Of a DNA stretch of 16,441 nucleotides, positions 16,368 through 16,441 are shown piece after piece. The first letter of the stretch is position 1. Each line of letters begins with the position of its first letter. The position numbers were made by a program, and so were the translations under genes. The notes below the pieces were generated by a model. That model had not been told where the DNA came from. It made no database searches and was given only the letters and a program-made list of their open reading frames with translations. The DNA is from Prevotellaceae bacterium UBA1787 (GTDB lineage: Bacteria; Bacteroidota; Bacteroidia; Bacteroidales; Bacteroidaceae): positions 1 to 16,441 of the forward strand of contig DCGD01000101.1 in the NCBI GenBank assembly GCA_002315195.1. The letters are read 5' to 3'.

Positions 16368-16399
16368 TTTGGTAGTTAAACAATAAAGTCATAACTTTG
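16368..16399 (+). promoter_or_regulatory. Bacteroidetes-type promoter of the initiator tRNA gene
   Basis: TTTG at 16368-16371, a 20-nt spacer and TAACTTTG at 16392-16399 give full matches to both promoter elements. The tRNA starts 17 nt after the -7 box. A run of ten A residues at 16329-16338 lies about 30 nt upstream and may act as an upstream element. Confidence 0.75.
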
Positions 16400-16416
16400 C
16401 ACCAAAATTGAAACAC

Positions 16417-16441
16417 CGCGGAGTGGAGCAGTTGGTAGCTC
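16417..16441 (+). tRNA. tRNA-fMet (initiator), 5' part only, cut by window edge
   Basis: Only the first 25 nt are present: the acceptor 5' strand CGCGGAG, TG, and a complete D-arm. GAGC (10-13) pairs with GCTC (22-25), and the D-loop is AGTTGGTA. An unusual C at position 1 and an A11-U24 pair in the D-stem are hallmarks of bacterial initiator tRNA. The anticodon lies beyond the edge, so identity rests on these features. A consensus promoter stands just upstream. Confidence 0.8.

Noticed and set aside
1..16441. Search for mobile elements, CRISPR arrays, toxin-antitoxin pairs and defence genes
   Set aside because: No transposase, integrase, regular repeat-spacer pattern or small paired genes were seen; all sizeable genes fit envelope, glycan or housekeeping roles.

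Overview
This 16.4-kb window looks like chromosome from a Bacteroidales bacterium, most likely Prevotellaceae-like (the placement within Bacteroidales is inferred from protein style). Three things point there. Several intergenic regions carry the Bacteroidetes promoter form (TTTG or TTG, a 19-20 nt spacer, then TAnnTTTG), and no Shine-Dalgarno sequences stand out. There is a lipoprotein-anchored Omp85 protein of the TamL type, which is characteristic of Bacteroidetes. Carbohydrate-active lipoproteins and exported glycosidases are mixed with housekeeping genes. I see no insertion sequence, integrase, phage gene, CRISPR array or rRNA.

Region 1 (1-8974, minus strand) reads from right to left: tamB, tamL, a sugar-phosphate nucleotidyltransferase, and the 5' part of a glycosidase lipoprotein that runs off the left edge. 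tamB and tamL overlap by 11 nt and form a translocation-and-assembly (TAM) pair linking the inner and outer membranes. A well-spaced promoter lies directly in front of tamB. The nucleotidyltransferase has its own candidate promoter.

Region 2 (8975-9363) is a 389-bp divergent intergenic region with the tamB promoter at one end and the promoter of the plus-strand genes at the other.

Region 3 (9364-13201, plus strand) holds three closely spaced genes: a small protein with one N-terminal membrane segment and an extracytoplasmic domain, a polytopic membrane protein with GT-C glycosyltransferase features, and an exported GH2 glycosidase. A strong stem-loop (13219-13253) ends this unit and also serves the convergent minus-strand gene.

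Region 4 (13264-16192, minus strand) reads from right to left: a TetR-type regulator, fabG (3-oxoacyl-ACP reductase), an RluA-family pseudouridine synthase that appears to start at TTG, and a soluble DPM1-like family 2 glycosyltransferase. TetR and fabG are 10 nt apart and are very likely co-transcribed. At the right edge, pointing away, are a canonical promoter and the first 25 nt of a tRNA whose acceptor and D-arm features match initiator tRNA-fMet.

The themes are envelope biogenesis (TamB/TamL, FabG, nucleotidyltransferase) and glycan handling (two glycosidases, a GT-C-like membrane protein with a small partner, and a polyprenyl-phosphate-sugar synthase-like GT2). The most interesting candidate for a less-described system is the small-protein/GT-C pair, possibly supplied by the DPM1-like enzyme encoded 2 kb away and potentially linked to the co-directional GH2 enzyme. 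That link is inference, not something the sequence proves.
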